Positions 32,301-42,901 of a DNA stretch of 62,000 nucleotides are shown in pieces. The translations under genes and the position numbers were made by a program. The notes beneath the pieces were generated by a model, which was given only the letters and a program-made list of their open reading frames with translations, ran no database searches and had not been told where the DNA came from. Position 1 is the stretch's first letter. Each line of letters starts with the position of its first letter. The stretch covers positions 2,925,001 to 2,987,000 of the forward strand of contig NC_092671.1 of assembly GCF_964355755.1 (NCBI RefSeq). Direction: 5' to 3'. This DNA is from Antedon mediterranea (Eukaryota > Echinodermata > Crinoidea > Comatulida > Antedonidae).

Positions 32301-34467
32301 TGATTACCAAAAGTTGATTTTGTATTTTAATGTTTTTACTCTCTTGAAATTGTAACCCCTTTTGTATTTCATGCGTCTGCTAACTTTCTTTGTATGTTTT
32401 GTTTTTGGCTCTGGTGTACAAAAAAACCAAAATTTGGTGTGTATAAGCGAGCATTCATTCATTCAGTAAAAATAAAAGATATATTGTCCTATGAAAAAAA
32501 TAAAAACATAATAGTTAAACTATTCACTTTGACCAAAACTTTGATTAAACAATTATTTTCCTGAATAAAAAATGAACTTTAATTTAAAATCAAAAAAGTC
32601 AAATTGGCCAGCAATGGTTTTTGATTAAATTTAACCGTAGGCCTAAACAAAATCTTTTTATATAGGCCTATATATATCTTTTTTTGTTATTTTCCTATAT
32701 GAAGTGAATAACTTTATTAAAATTACAAAATGGCCTTTGATTTTATCAATATTTATTGTTCATGTGTTTGGGAGAGAATACATCTTTAACGTGGTACATT
32801 GTGTTGTTATAGAACGCATTGAGTTATAAAAACTAATTCATCAACTCCGCGTGGTTAAATAAAGAACACATAACTCCCAGAAAGAAATCACGGTTTTAAT
32901 TGTGCAAGGTGTTAAATACAGATTAACATCAATTCTGTTATGTATTTCCTTCGAGGCACTGGTTTATGTTGTAACATCATAATTAATCCTAAGATACTCG
33001 TAGGCATTTAGTACAGGCTATAATTAGTTACACATCACATCTTTAAGAGCAGTAATTTTAGAAACGGTAGTTAAACACATCTTTTAGTAGATCATTTGTG
33101 ATTTACCGTAATGCTATCGGTTGTAAAGATGACTTTGTTTAAAAACTTCAAGCTCAGGAACAGGCATGAATTTTAAATATAATATCTGGTTAATTGTACA
33201 TAAATCAAATATTTGTAATAGAAATCAAGACGAAAAAACATGAATTTCCCTTGAAATGGTCAAATACAAAATTTGGCAAAATTCTGCTACAAAAACCAGG
33301 GACTTTTTTCAGTAGTTAGGTAGTTTAACCTAATGTAATAACATGTCTGGTGACTCCCTAGAATGTCAAAAAGAATGATGAAACATAGGGGAAACTAGAA
33401 ACTGGAGGTCTAGCCTGATAATTTTATTTTGGAGACAAATCTCCTGGAGAGGCCACACATCCGTTAAGTGGCAAATAAAGCGGCCTTCCCATAGGCATAA
33501 CCATAAAGACAAAAATATACCAAACATTCTCTACACAATCTTTGGGAGTGGACCAAGCTATAGCAGCTCCACACCCTAGTTCCGTTTGATATACAAAAAT
33601 ATACCAACGATACTAAAATTCTTTGAAGTGGAGTTCATGTCAATTTCATGAGAAAAAAAACCGTGGCATCTGGCAGGACTCTAGGATCGGAAGCCGAGCA
33701 TCTATCAAACCACCAACCTATAACATTTTATTTTTCCTCCATGCTCTACTCCCTCCCGTTGTATATACAAACACGGAAGTTAATAACACAGATTTATCAA
33801 GAGAAAACTGTTAGAAGATGATGAAATACCGATTATTATACATTATAAACAAATTGTTAAACTTGTTAACATTTTATTTTCCCTCCATGCTCTACTCCAT
33901 TCCGTTTTATATACAAAAACGGGAAGTTAATAAACCAGAATGATTAAAATAACAAGAGAAAGCTGTTAGAAGATTACCGATTATTATACATTGTAAATTG
34001 TTCTTTTTAAACATGAGACAACAACATTGGTTAGTTACAAACGAAGTATATAGAATATGTAAAAGAAATCTAACGAAGTATATGGAATATGTAAAAGAAG
34101 TCTAGAGGCAATAATATTGTACGATGTTTTAGAAAACCCTTTCTTATAATTCTTGAACATCAGCAGGCAAAATGTTGTAAAGTTTTTACCTGTCCAATTA
34201 ATCATGGCGGTAAAACATGCATTGTATAAATGTGTAAAAGATGACTGCAGATTACCGCGGATCCAAATTACCACGGTTTCAAAATACCATTTAACAACGG
34301 AATAATTCGTTTCGGAATTGATTACATAATCTAACTTGTTGATATACTTGCTCAATTATTTATTTTAATTTTAAAGTTAATAGCAGTTTCTCACCTTTTT
34401 CAATAACTGGAACTGCAACAATGATAGTAGTACTATACAGCAGTATCTGCAGACACGTAACCCACAT
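29123..34467 (-). CDS. Secreted four-cysteine amidated-peptide precursor
   Basis: I assembled four exons: 34395-34467, 30596-30682, 29666-29727 and 29123-29344. Every junction has GT-AG sites and the phases agree (1, 1, 0), giving 444 bp and 147 residues. Residues 1-20 or so form a signal peptide (core CLQILLYSTTIIVAV). KR at 28-29 and GKR at 54-56 bracket a 24-residue peptide with cysteines at 31, 35, 45 and 49 (C-x3-C-x9-C-x3-C). The Gly would leave a C-terminal amide. Further dibasic sites lie at 70-71 and 100-101. The layout is that of a neuropeptide or hormone precursor processed in the secretory pathway. The cysteine spacing suggests a two-helix hairpin. I do not recognise the family. 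Insulin, endothelin and orexin patterns do not fit. A host-defence peptide or venom-like role cannot be excluded. Confidence 0.75.
29360..29640. repeat. ATCA/ATCG-rich low-complexity tract
   Basis: The intron between exons 3 and 4 is filled with irregular (AATC)n and ATCGATCG runs, such as atcgatcgatcaatcaatcaatca near 29551. It has no coding signal. Confidence 0.8.
29666..29727 (-). CDS. Peptide precursor exon 3 (GKR linker)
   Basis: Acceptor CATTTTAG, donor TTG|GTATGT. The split Gly plus KR completes the GKR amidation and cleavage signal. SYDSDLLTDRSIEKRLAL follows, with a second KR. Confidence 0.75.
29911..30290. repeat. Duplicated intron segment, copy 1
   Basis: From ctctttttcacccctaattatctctact through tgtcaaagcaccctct to the SINE body, this matches 31170-31550 in the same order and orientation. 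The two copies bracket exon 2 of the peptide precursor. Confidence 0.75.
30106..30372 (-). mobile_element. tRNA-derived SINE (minus strand)
   Basis: On the minus strand the head has GACCTGGTGTAATGATAATA (A-box-like) and GGGTTCGAGCC (B box). The body has TTCGGATGGGATGTAAAGCC and GGTCCTGTGTGC, which resembles the core of the SINE at 25.4 kb. It lies in intron 2 of the peptide gene, in gene sense. Confidence 0.8.
30596..30682 (-). CDS. Peptide precursor exon 2 (cysteine peptide)
   Basis: Acceptor TTTTTATAG, donor GTAAAT, phase 1 to phase 1. It encodes VFKR, then SCISNCINNGKIFSQCQDEC and SFIG. All four cysteines lie in this one exon. Its sister exon is 9697-9786. Confidence 0.8.
31170..31550. 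repeat. Duplicated intron segment, copy 2, with truncated SINE
   Basis: Matches 29911-30290. It includes the 3' part of the same SINE (31377-31550) without its tRNA head. It lies in intron 1. Confidence 0.75.
31560..32465. other. Intron 1 of the peptide gene, unremarkable
   Basis: AT-rich sequence with no exon or repeat recognised. Confidence 0.5.
32466..32792. mobile_element. MITE, AAAGATGTATTGTCC family, copy B
   Basis: Starts aaaagatatattgtcc and ends gggagagaatacatctttaa. The internal blocks cactttgaccaaaactttg and gaataactttattaaaa match copy A. It lies within intron 1 of the peptide gene. Confidence 0.85.
33425..33605 (-). repeat. Probable SINE fragment
   Basis: On the minus strand CCACTCCCAAAGATTGTG resembles CCACTCCCAAAGACTTG in the SINE at 61.0-61.2 kb. 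The rest does not align clearly. Confidence 0.4.
33722..33999. repeat. Tandem duplication, ~140-bp unit
   Basis: taacattttatttttcctcc, ccatgctctactcc, gaagttaataa, ctgttagaagat and ccgattattatacatt occur in order twice (33722-33857 and 33863-33999). A second small duplication of 33 bp (gaagtatatagaatatgtaaaaga) lies at 34043-34105. Confidence 0.85.
34395..34467 (-). CDS. Peptide precursor exon 1 (signal peptide)
   Basis: The ATG at 34467 opens MWVTCLQILLYSTTIIVAVP, a short polar start followed by a hydrophobic core and a small-residue/Pro cleavage region. The donor is AAAG|GTGAGA, leaving phase 1. The 5' UTR lies above 34467; its limit is unknown. Confidence 0.72.
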
Positions 34468-34499
34468 TATAACAAACTACAGGTTGAATTTTCTGATAT

Positions 34500-35950
34500 T
34501 AAAAAAATAGCTCACAGTTGCCAACACAACTTTAATTTGATAAATCAATTATACGTGAAAAATCTATCTCTCTCTGGAAAATGCCGTCAAGTTTAATATG
34601 CGTAAGAGTATCACACGTTACCTCCGAAGTGTGTATGTAGCAAATTCTGAAATAGCAAGGACTATAAAGCGTGTTCACACACCGGATCGAATAATTACCG
34701 CTAATGAGCATGACATGCCACCGGTAAATTTACATACGTAAATTAGCATCATGTGGGCTATTTACTCACAATGAATGAAAAACATACAAATAATAATAAT
34801 TCTTAGAATGTCTTATTTTTATCCTTCTCCTCAAAACATACAATTGAGTGGCGGGTACTTAAAGTTACACCCTTGGAGGGTTTAAGGAGTCATATCAATA
34901 TGGGGAAATACTTTTAGGCAATTCGAGGGATATACCTGGGAGCATCGTAGTAACGGTTGTTTATGCAGTACACGCGCAGTACACGCGCACGCCCATTTAT
35001 AGTATTAACTATTCTACTGTATTTAATCAATCAATCAACTATGTTTTAGTTTATTTACATTATAAAATGTTAACAGGGGGATAACGGATTTGTTGTTGAT
35101 GCCCGTGGAACAGCGAAATGTCCATAAATGATACAATAACACGCCGAATCAGGCATGTTATGGGATGGAAGATTAAGTAGCATATAGCATAATGAAACGT
35201 TTAATAAAATTAACGATGAACTGCTTATGGAAAGTGCGCGTAGACGAAAGTTTACGATAAAATTACTACGTGATATGGTGTAAAGCATTAGGTTTACTAA
35301 AAGACGAGAGGTTACAAATTAAAATGAAAACAATTATATATTATATCGATATAGTAAAAATAGCATTGTAGTGAGATGATGGTTTGCTCGCGTTATTTTC
35401 CTTGATCAATGTGTTACGGCAGAAATCATGATTGTGTCAAATATTTAGTACTTTTTTTGGAGTTGTGATTCGTTGATCTCGTAACCATCGAGTTCATACC
35501 CTAGACATCTGAGCAACTTGTAATGCTGGAAGTGACCAGTATGGTACCTAAAACACCATACCGGTACTTGACGCAAACAACTATAACTATAGTAACTCTT
35601 CTAAAATAAACTTCTGTCTAAGTATCTGGTATAAAAACCGCAGTTGTATCTTAAACTGTTGCTAACGAATTCCGGGTTCAACGCTTGGAAGAGTGTCATT
35701 TTAATTGTGAAGATAAACAGTAAAATAGCAAGAATTGTTTAATTTACTTATACTGCCTGATTTCTAGAAATTGTAATTAAAGTACATAAAACTATTAGAT
35801 TAGCATAATAAGTAAGAGTAACTCGTCGCCATTAACAAGTTTGGTGATCCACATATACTCAACGTAGATTAGATTAAACATTAAATAAACGTGAAGTATT
35901 TTGACCAATCACTACGCGACGTATCACCCGAGCTGTCGTTTGTGATTGGT
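34500..35950. other. Upstream flank of the peptide gene
   Basis: No gene recognised. It may contain the promoter of the precursor gene, but I see no compelling core element. The frame at 35070-35288 has no family features. Confidence 0.45.
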
Positions 35951-35954
35951 ATGT

Positions 35955-36862
35955 GTACCTTAAAAAGCTGTTTCCTACTAGGACGTAACGCAAGGACGTA
36001 CGTAGACGCAACGTGTCGACGCAAAGTGCCGCAAGAACCTTGCGTGTCACGAGTAGAAACCGAACCGTTTCCTGCTTTGATAATTTAACTTGCTGTAAAA
36101 AGAGGGGGATGCCAAATTGATATGGGACTATTATAGAGCCCCAGACGTTGTGGTCGAAAAAATAAATTAAATTAGCTTGGTTCCCACTAGAACGTAACGC
36201 AAGGACGTAAACGCAACGCAAGCGTTTTAACCAATGACAAGCGAAGTTATAGACAGTTAGCAATCACAAGCGAATAAGCCATCGCTTGTGATTGACAAAT
36301 TCACTTGCGTTGCGTTACGTCCTTGTGTTGCGTCGCTAGTGGGAACCACGCTTTAGGACGTAGACGCAATAAAAGCGAGTTGACCAATGACAAGCGACTG
36401 TTGGAATAATCCATCGCTTGTGATTCGTCAAATAATTTATGTTGCGCTACGTCCGTTTGTTCATTCTAAAGCTTAGTTCCCACAAGGACGTAACGCAACG
36501 CAAACGAGTAAACCAATGACAAGCGACAGTCGAATAAATCCATCGCTTGTGATTTGTCAAATCCCTAAAGCTTGGTTCCCACTAGAACGTAACGCAAGGA
36601 CGTAAACGCAACGCAAGCGTTTTAACCAATGACAAGCGAAGTTCTAGACAGTTAGCAATCACAAGCGAATAAGCCATCGCTTGTGATTGGTCAATTCACT
36701 TGCGTTGCGTTACGTCCTTGTGTTGCGTCGCTAGTGGGAACCACCCTTTACGTTGCGTTACGTCGTTGTGCTGCGTCTCTAGTGGGAACCACGCATCAAT
36801 GGGAACCAATCATTAGGTTGCGGCAGAAGTTTGTTTTTAGTGGTAACCAAGCTTTATAGGCT
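35955..36862. mobile_element. Cluster of CCAAT/ACGT inverted-repeat MITEs
   Basis: At least five adjoining or nested copies of a MITE with ends aagcttggttcccactag and ctagtgggaaccaagctt. Each interior carries acgtaacgcaaggacgtaaacgcaacgca and inverted CCAAT boxes (aaccaatgacaagcga and tcgcttgtgattgg). Two copies (36170-36350 and 36570-36745) are almost identical and about 397 bp apart, indicating a recent tandem duplication. Single copies are scattered at 25.1, 26.5, 26.9, 29.0 and 39.9 kb. No transposase is present. Confidence 0.85.
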
Positions 36863-37528
36863 GATGATCGTTAATGTAAACACGCTCAATAATTAGTAAA
36901 ACAATTCAACGGAAATGAGAAAAATATGAAATGTTAATCTAACATTCCTTGTAAGCAGGATGTATAACTGACTAAAAACCGGGACATTCAATTAACTGAA
37001 AACATCATCTTACGTCACAACTCGTTAAAAATTAGGGTACTGTATATGAGAATAGAATAATTTACAGTAATGTTAAAACCAATGGGCGACTTAATCAATG
37101 TTATAGCTATTTGTCATTAATAGTACAATTTAGTTGTAACGTCATTTATTTAATTCAATATCAATCATCAATAACAAAAGCCTACAATCTCCAACTACCT
37201 TAAGTTAAAATAATATTATGAGCGTGTATTTCGGCTAACATGTTTTCAGTATTATCTGGTCAATCCGTGTACTTATAGTGTTAACTGGTGTTAGTAATTA
37301 ATGTCGTCATCTTTCAATGCGAAGCAAGTTGACGATGTTATGATTATTTAAGTTGATCTAAAAATAGCTTCTTATGAAAATGGGTACATATAAATGTTGT
37401 ATGGTGATTCTAGACCTATTCAGCACAAACAAGTAAACATTTTTTGATAAGAAAATAAAAAACAAGATTTTAATTGATTTCTTTTCGTTTCGTTGGAAGA
37501 AGCAGTGTAATAGATTTCCCTTGTTTCG
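36863..37528. other. Non-coding AT-rich DNA
   Basis: No gene or recognised repeat seen. Confidence 0.5.
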
Positions 37529-37590
37529 TCAGTGACGTATGCGTCAGTGACGTATGCGTAGTGACGTATGCGTAGTGACGTATGCGTACT
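37529..37590. repeat. Tandem TGACGTATGCG array
   Basis: Four consecutive copies of a 14-15-bp unit, (ca)gtgacgtatgcgt. Each has TGACGT, half or more of a CRE/ATF-type site. It could act as a regulatory cluster or be a plain microsatellite; nothing in the sequence decides. Confidence 0.85.
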
Positions 37591-37617
37591 AAAAACAATA
37601 TTTGTGAAGTGAAATTC

Positions 37618-37705
37618 TATACAGTAGAACCCCTATTGGGGGGGGGGGGTTAACACCTTCGGAACCCAACAGAGCATGGGTGTCGCCTGAATAGGGGTTG
37701 GCCGT
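37618..37705. mobile_element. CAGTAGAACCCC-family MITE, partial
   Basis: acagtagaacccctattgggg with an 11-G run, then cgcctgaataggggttgg, which inverts the first part. It is related to copies at 41.3 and 60.9 kb. Confidence 0.55.
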
Positions 37706-39176
37706 GAGTTAAAATAAGGCTCGGTCACCGTACCACACCAAAAATGTGTACTATACGAAAATATCGGTATAGTACAGAACATCAGATGAGGTCACACTAT
37801 AGAGCGATATTGCAGCCTAAAAATACAGTGTCTGTCAACATAATGGCGTTACTCCTTATTATTTCACGATAAAGTATAGAAGTTTCCCTTGAATAAAGGT
37901 ATCATGGAGAGAGGGGAGGTTGGCATGGCTAATTATCAAAATCACAACATATTCTTCAAAATGAGTATCACAACTTTTGGCCGGTTATTAAAATCGAATA
38001 AGTAGACTAATTATTCCTCACAATTAAAAGACTGTTTTGTCATAACCTATGATCGATTGTCCATGCGCGTGATCAAATTATGATGGCTTTTACGCGGTCA
38101 TTAACCGTATTAATTCAGGAACGATGCGAGTTAAATATAGACTTATCAAATTCATTGTCGCGTCAGTCAATATAATATTAACAGTCTATCATCAACAAGT
38201 AAAGATATCAGGTTTTTACAGTCATGAAAAGTTGTTTACCTTTGCCAGATAATGTTTTCATTAATTAGAATAAGTTACTACTGTGCCAAAGGTCCCATAA
38301 TTCATCAAGATTCCGCGAACTGTATCGGTTTGAAATAGTAGATTTTATCTCACTTAACACAATTTCTGTAATTGTCCGTAAAACCGCCCCGATGCGCGCT
38401 CAAATAGGGAAACTACATTTTCACGACACTCAACTCAATTGCGTAGCTGTCGAGTAAAAATAGTTCTGCATATTCATTACTCCGAGCGTGCGCAGAATAA
38501 CTGTTTACTCTGAAAAGCGCGTAATCGAGTGGTACATTCGTACGCGCGCGTCGATCTTGTGATGCTTCCTCATTTAAGCAGACGATAATATGGTTGTTAA
38601 TAATGAACTATGAATGAACTATTATGCATTCGCGTTTCTCTAAACACATCATCAATAGACTTATTTATTGTAAACCACAACTTTCAATCAATTACAATGA
38701 CCAAATTGTGAATTTTTAAAAGTACATTTCGTAATCACATCCATCCAGTTTTACGGATTATGCGTTGTGCTTTGATCATTACCGTTATACAAGCTAATGT
38801 AATTTAATATAATGACATTCTGCAACACCACCAAGGCGTCTTATAATACATTATACCGAATTACCTTCCGGTTGGTTCTGCTATTATTGTAGAAGTAGCC
38901 CGGAGGTAATATGGATTTAAAATTGCAAAAATTTAAATTAACAGAGTAATAATTTGTTAATGCATGTTTATAATAGCCTAGTATAATTCAAAGCAAATAT
39001 AGTGATTCTGTTGGTAAGTTTTGCAATCACTTTACAATACCGTACAGTACAGTACAATTAAAAGTGTAGATTTACGTTTTTAAACTGTCGGCGCCGCTGA
39101 TGCAACGCGTTACCAGAAAATCTGTTGGAAAACGTGTTTGTCTCATGTTTGAACGCGTTTCAAACCGAATTTATCA
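37706..39176. other. Non-coding DNA with a CpG-rich patch
   Basis: No gene recognised. 38385-38565 is unusually rich in CG for this window (gatgcgcgctc, cgagcgtgcgcag, tacgcgcgcgtcgatc). It could be a promoter-like patch, but no transcript model supports this. Confidence 0.45.
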
Positions 39177-39607
39177 TTAAAGATGTATTGTCCCTTTGTG
39201 AAATTCCAGAAAAAATAAAAATAAAAAGATTTCGAAAAAAGTGGGTCATTTTGAAGTATCATAATAGTTATTAACTTTCACAAAAAATTAGTCGGAAAAA
39301 AAAAATCATTTAACTGAAATACAGACGATCTGTGTAAAAACACCTTCTCAACCGTGACGAGTTGTAAACAATCCTAATTAGCATCATGCATAATGTATAC
39401 TCATGGTCTTTGTTTACTTTTGCTCGCGACTATTTTCCAGACGAAATGTAATCAAATTAATTTAGCTGTTAATTACGTAAAATTGTTGTTTTTGGCTCGA
39501 CTTTTCGACTTAAAGTGAATAACTTTAATATTATTTTGATATGGCCAATACAAATTTAGTATATTTTGACTTTAATTTTTTTGTGTTTTAAGGGACAATA
39601 CATCTTT
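39177..39607. mobile_element. MITE, AAAGATGTATTGTCC family, copy C
   Basis: Ends taaagatgtattgtccctt and agggacaatacatctttaaa. At 431 bp it is the longest of the three copies. It shares the gtgaataactttaat and aaaatggccaata type blocks. Confidence 0.85.
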
Positions 39608-39871
39608 AAAGTATTCCATCTCACACATTATTTAAATGAATTGGTAAACGCGTTTATTTTGACCTCAAAAATAAGATTCACACTGTGTTCTTGGTGGGTG
39701 ATTTATTGTAATCAAATAAAAAGACATTCATAGCATTGAACTACACAATAGAATATACCTACCAGCATTTACAATTCAAGCGACTACAAGAAAGTGAATA
39801 TTAGCTGCTAAACCTGGTTCTTCTCACAACAATACGATATCATTTCGTTGTGAGTACTTTTTTACCCACAT

Positions 39872-39989
39872 AAGCTTGGTTCTAACTAGGACGAAGTGAT
39901 TTGACCAATCACAATCGTTGGATTATTCGAAGTGTCGCTTGTGATTGGTCTACGCCCTTGCATTGAGTCATTGTGAGAACCAAGCATGT
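39872..39989. mobile_element. CCAAT-family MITE, solitary copy
   Basis: taagcttggttctaactaggacg and tgtgagaaccaagcatg form the ends. The interior has gaccaatcacaatcg and cttgtgattggtc. Confidence 0.8.
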
Positions 39990-40469
39990 CAAGTGACACC
40001 CGCCTGATAGCAAGTAAGAACCAAGATTGTGTACACTGCTATTAAAGTGTAGAATTTTTTCGGTATTATCACTTAATGTTACATAAATCACAAATAAAAA
40101 AAGTACTATGGAAAAATCAATTATGTCAAATCATGAAAAAATAACCTCTCTCTAAAAACGGAGGAACACTAATAGATGTACATTATTGAAATAAAATTGT
40201 TTATAAAATAAAACATATACTGTACATTATATCTGTGATATAACCAATTTATTCTTGGTATGATACTTACACAATTTAAGGATTATCCTACCCCTCCTCG
40301 TTCTCCTCTTAAAATGGCCAATAATTACTTGGTATTAATATTACCTCCTATACTGTATCATGATACAATTATTATTATTATTTGCTCTTATACTGTATAA
40401 TAATTATAATTATGAATACAATGTTCTTGTAAGTATATATTTTAGCTTCAGTCAGTGTCAACATACATT
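39990..40469. other. Non-coding AT-rich DNA
   Basis: No gene seen; simple AT-rich sequence. Confidence 0.5.
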
Positions 40470-40673
40470 GTACGCGCATAAAGATTGTCAGTGATTACAC
40501 GGGCGCGTACAAACAAGATCATCATTAATTGCACACGCGTGTAAAATAGAAGTAATCGTGATTGTACGTGCGCGTCCAAACAAGAGTATCGGTGATTACA
40601 CGCGCGCGTCCAAACAAGAGTATCTGTGATTACACGCGCGTACAAACAAGATTATCATTGATTGTACGCTAGC
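40470..40673. repeat. ACACGCGCG minisatellite
   Basis: About five or six imperfect units of 35-40 bp, each with gtgattacacgcgcgcgtccaaacaagagtatc or a close variant. The alternating CG-rich core stands out against the AT-rich flanks and could favour Z-DNA. Confidence 0.85.
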
Positions 40674-41276
40674 GTAACACTGTGTTGTTTCAGATATAAA
40701 ATTAGAACTTGTAGCCTTTTAGATATCGGTTTATTATTTCTGGAGAGTAATATATCACAAACCAGTTACCAACTATAAACACACAAACATTACTCTTGTT
40801 TACGAGAACATGAATAAGTTTATAATATCAAGCAAAAAAGTATAGCTAAAGAAAAATAAACAGTGACGTTTAGTGTGCTTGTCTACGCATAAATAATTCT
40901 ACTTTTAATCATACATATCCATATCACTACGTCGTACGCAAAACAGTATGTTTCCACATGTGCGCAGAATATATGATATTTTAAACATAATCTGGTATAG
41001 ATACATATTCTGGTATAGATACATATTTTTATCCTGACTAACCAATAGATAAATCGAAATGTATTTGTAATCATTGGTAAACTAACAATTAAAGAAGACT
41101 TTTTAGGGAAACTTCGTTACTATAAAGATAAAGTTTAGTTTAATAACTAGCGAACCAGTCCATTATGTAATGAAATCATGTATCTTGCGTCAAATAATTA
41201 TTCATAGTCTTAACAAATCCTATCTCTACTCTTTTTATGTAAAATATATAATTATAAGAAAAATATTGATTGAATA
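40674..41276. other. Non-coding AT-rich DNA
   Basis: No gene seen. A short direct repeat, ctggtatagatacatat, occurs twice near 40991 and 41010. Confidence 0.5.
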
Positions 41277-41277
41277 C

Positions 41278-41430
41278 AATACAGTAGAACACCTCCTTCT
41301 TTGGAGGGGGGGGGGGGATATAAATGAGGAAGTCCTTGCATTAGATTTGGCCATAGTGTTAACACACACATATTGCCTCCAATTCATTGTAAGATAAAGT
41401 GTCTCCTCAATAGAAGTTCTACTGTATCAA
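41278..41430. mobile_element. CAGTAGAAC-family MITE
   Basis: Starts atacagtagaacacctcc and ends gaagttctactgtat, an inverted pair about 150 bp apart, with a 12-G run inside. It has no coding capacity. Confidence 0.75.
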
Positions 41431-42759
41431 CTGGAAATATTGGTCGTCACAACTAAATAGTTGGAAGTCCTTCAAACTTGGTCTTTTCAAATTTTTTCTT
41501 CTTTATTTCTCCACTCTTCAAACTTGTTTTTCCTCTCTTCTAAAATCCATCTTCATTTCAACAATGCGACTTAATTGGTTTACAAACTATTTTTCTTCAT
41601 ATAAATCATTGTCAACAATTTTTAAATTTGGTTTTATTGAAGATATTTGGAATAAATGTCCATTATTTAGTATGTTAATAAGAATGTTTTGATTTGAGAG
41701 AAAGTTTTTCAAATTAAGAAAAACGGGGCCAGATTTACCAAACTTGCTTAGAAAAAAATCATCTTAACTTTGTTTTAAGTCAATGATTTTGAAGATCACA
41801 ATGTCCATTGCAAAAGCACTTAAATATCTTCGACTTAAGCAAAAATGTTATCCAAGCACTTCAACACCATACTTACATTTATTTTAATACAAATATTAAG
41901 TTATCAAATTAATTTTGTACATGATTAAATTTTACCCAACAAATAACCTAAATACAAATATTTAATTGAAAATATGCAATTTGATGAAAATATGCAATTA
42001 AATTTAATTAAATAATTTAATTAAAGTTGATTGTACATGTAAATTAATTTCCATTAATAAGTTATACACAACTATTTGATTCTTTATAATTCTGAGCTTG
42101 ATCAAAACTGAAACTCTTTGAAAAAGTGTAAACTAATATTTTAAGTGAGTTATTCAGAATAAACTGGTCAAATACAAAGCATAACAAATACTTTACTTCT
42201 ATCCATATTCTGCTCATAAATGATAAAGTGTTCTTTAAAAACAAGATTTAAAAATTCCAGTTATAGTTAGTACTCATAAAAAATGAGCATGGTTAAAAAC
42301 GATTAAAATCCAGTTAAAATTTTTTAATTTGCACGATCTCAACTTAAAAAATAAAACCATATATTTTAATTCAAACAATGACATATATTTGTCCTAATTT
42401 AGGTACATTCTGTATTTGTTCATTTTATTTTGAATATTGAGTTGTTTTAAAAATACATTTATGGTTTATATACATTCTGATATTAACTCTCCCAAAACTG
42501 ACTTAACTTTTAAGAAAGTGCAATTCATTCTTACCTTAAAAACCAGTCTGGCATAAAGGTGTCTGATTTGAGAGAGTTTACTCATTTAAGATTTCAGAAT
42601 GTTATCGTGCAACAACGTGAGAAGCTACGTGAATATTATACAGTTCAATCAAGTATATATTTCAGACTTACATGCGTAGGAATACAATGATTTTAGTCAC
42701 TTCAGATCTAAACTAGTTTAACTACAAGATGTTGTGAGAAGCTGTCTTGCTGGTTCCTT
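41431..42759. other. 3' flank and probable 3' UTR of the STAT gene
   Basis: Downstream of the STAT stop at 42760 the minus strand is AT-rich with no further exon. AATAAA-type signals on the minus strand occur near 42424 and 41881; either could end the transcript. No other gene is seen. Confidence 0.5.
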
Positions 42760-42901
42760 TTACAGCTCAAACCCTCTCAACAGTTCCTCCATGACTTCCA
42801 TTGGTACATCCGGTATGAAGCCTTGTATAGGATCCGTGTAGTCATCCAGGGTCACGGAACTAAAGTCAAAGTCTTCATCGAGGAAGTCATAGTCGGCAAT
42901 A
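42760..42901 (-). CDS. STAT5: STAT last exon: acidic C-terminus
   Basis: Acceptor ATTTTCAAG; stop TAA at 42760-42762. Encodes [20 protein letters not shown], then a predicted helix, [13 protein letters not shown]. This is a typical acidic transactivation end, and VxEELLxG recalls the tail of STAT5. The preceding intron is 4.3 kb. Confidence 0.88.

Noticed and set aside
35874-36263. 129-codon minus-strand frame
   Set aside because: It runs through MITE copies and non-coding DNA, with no family resemblance or splice logic.
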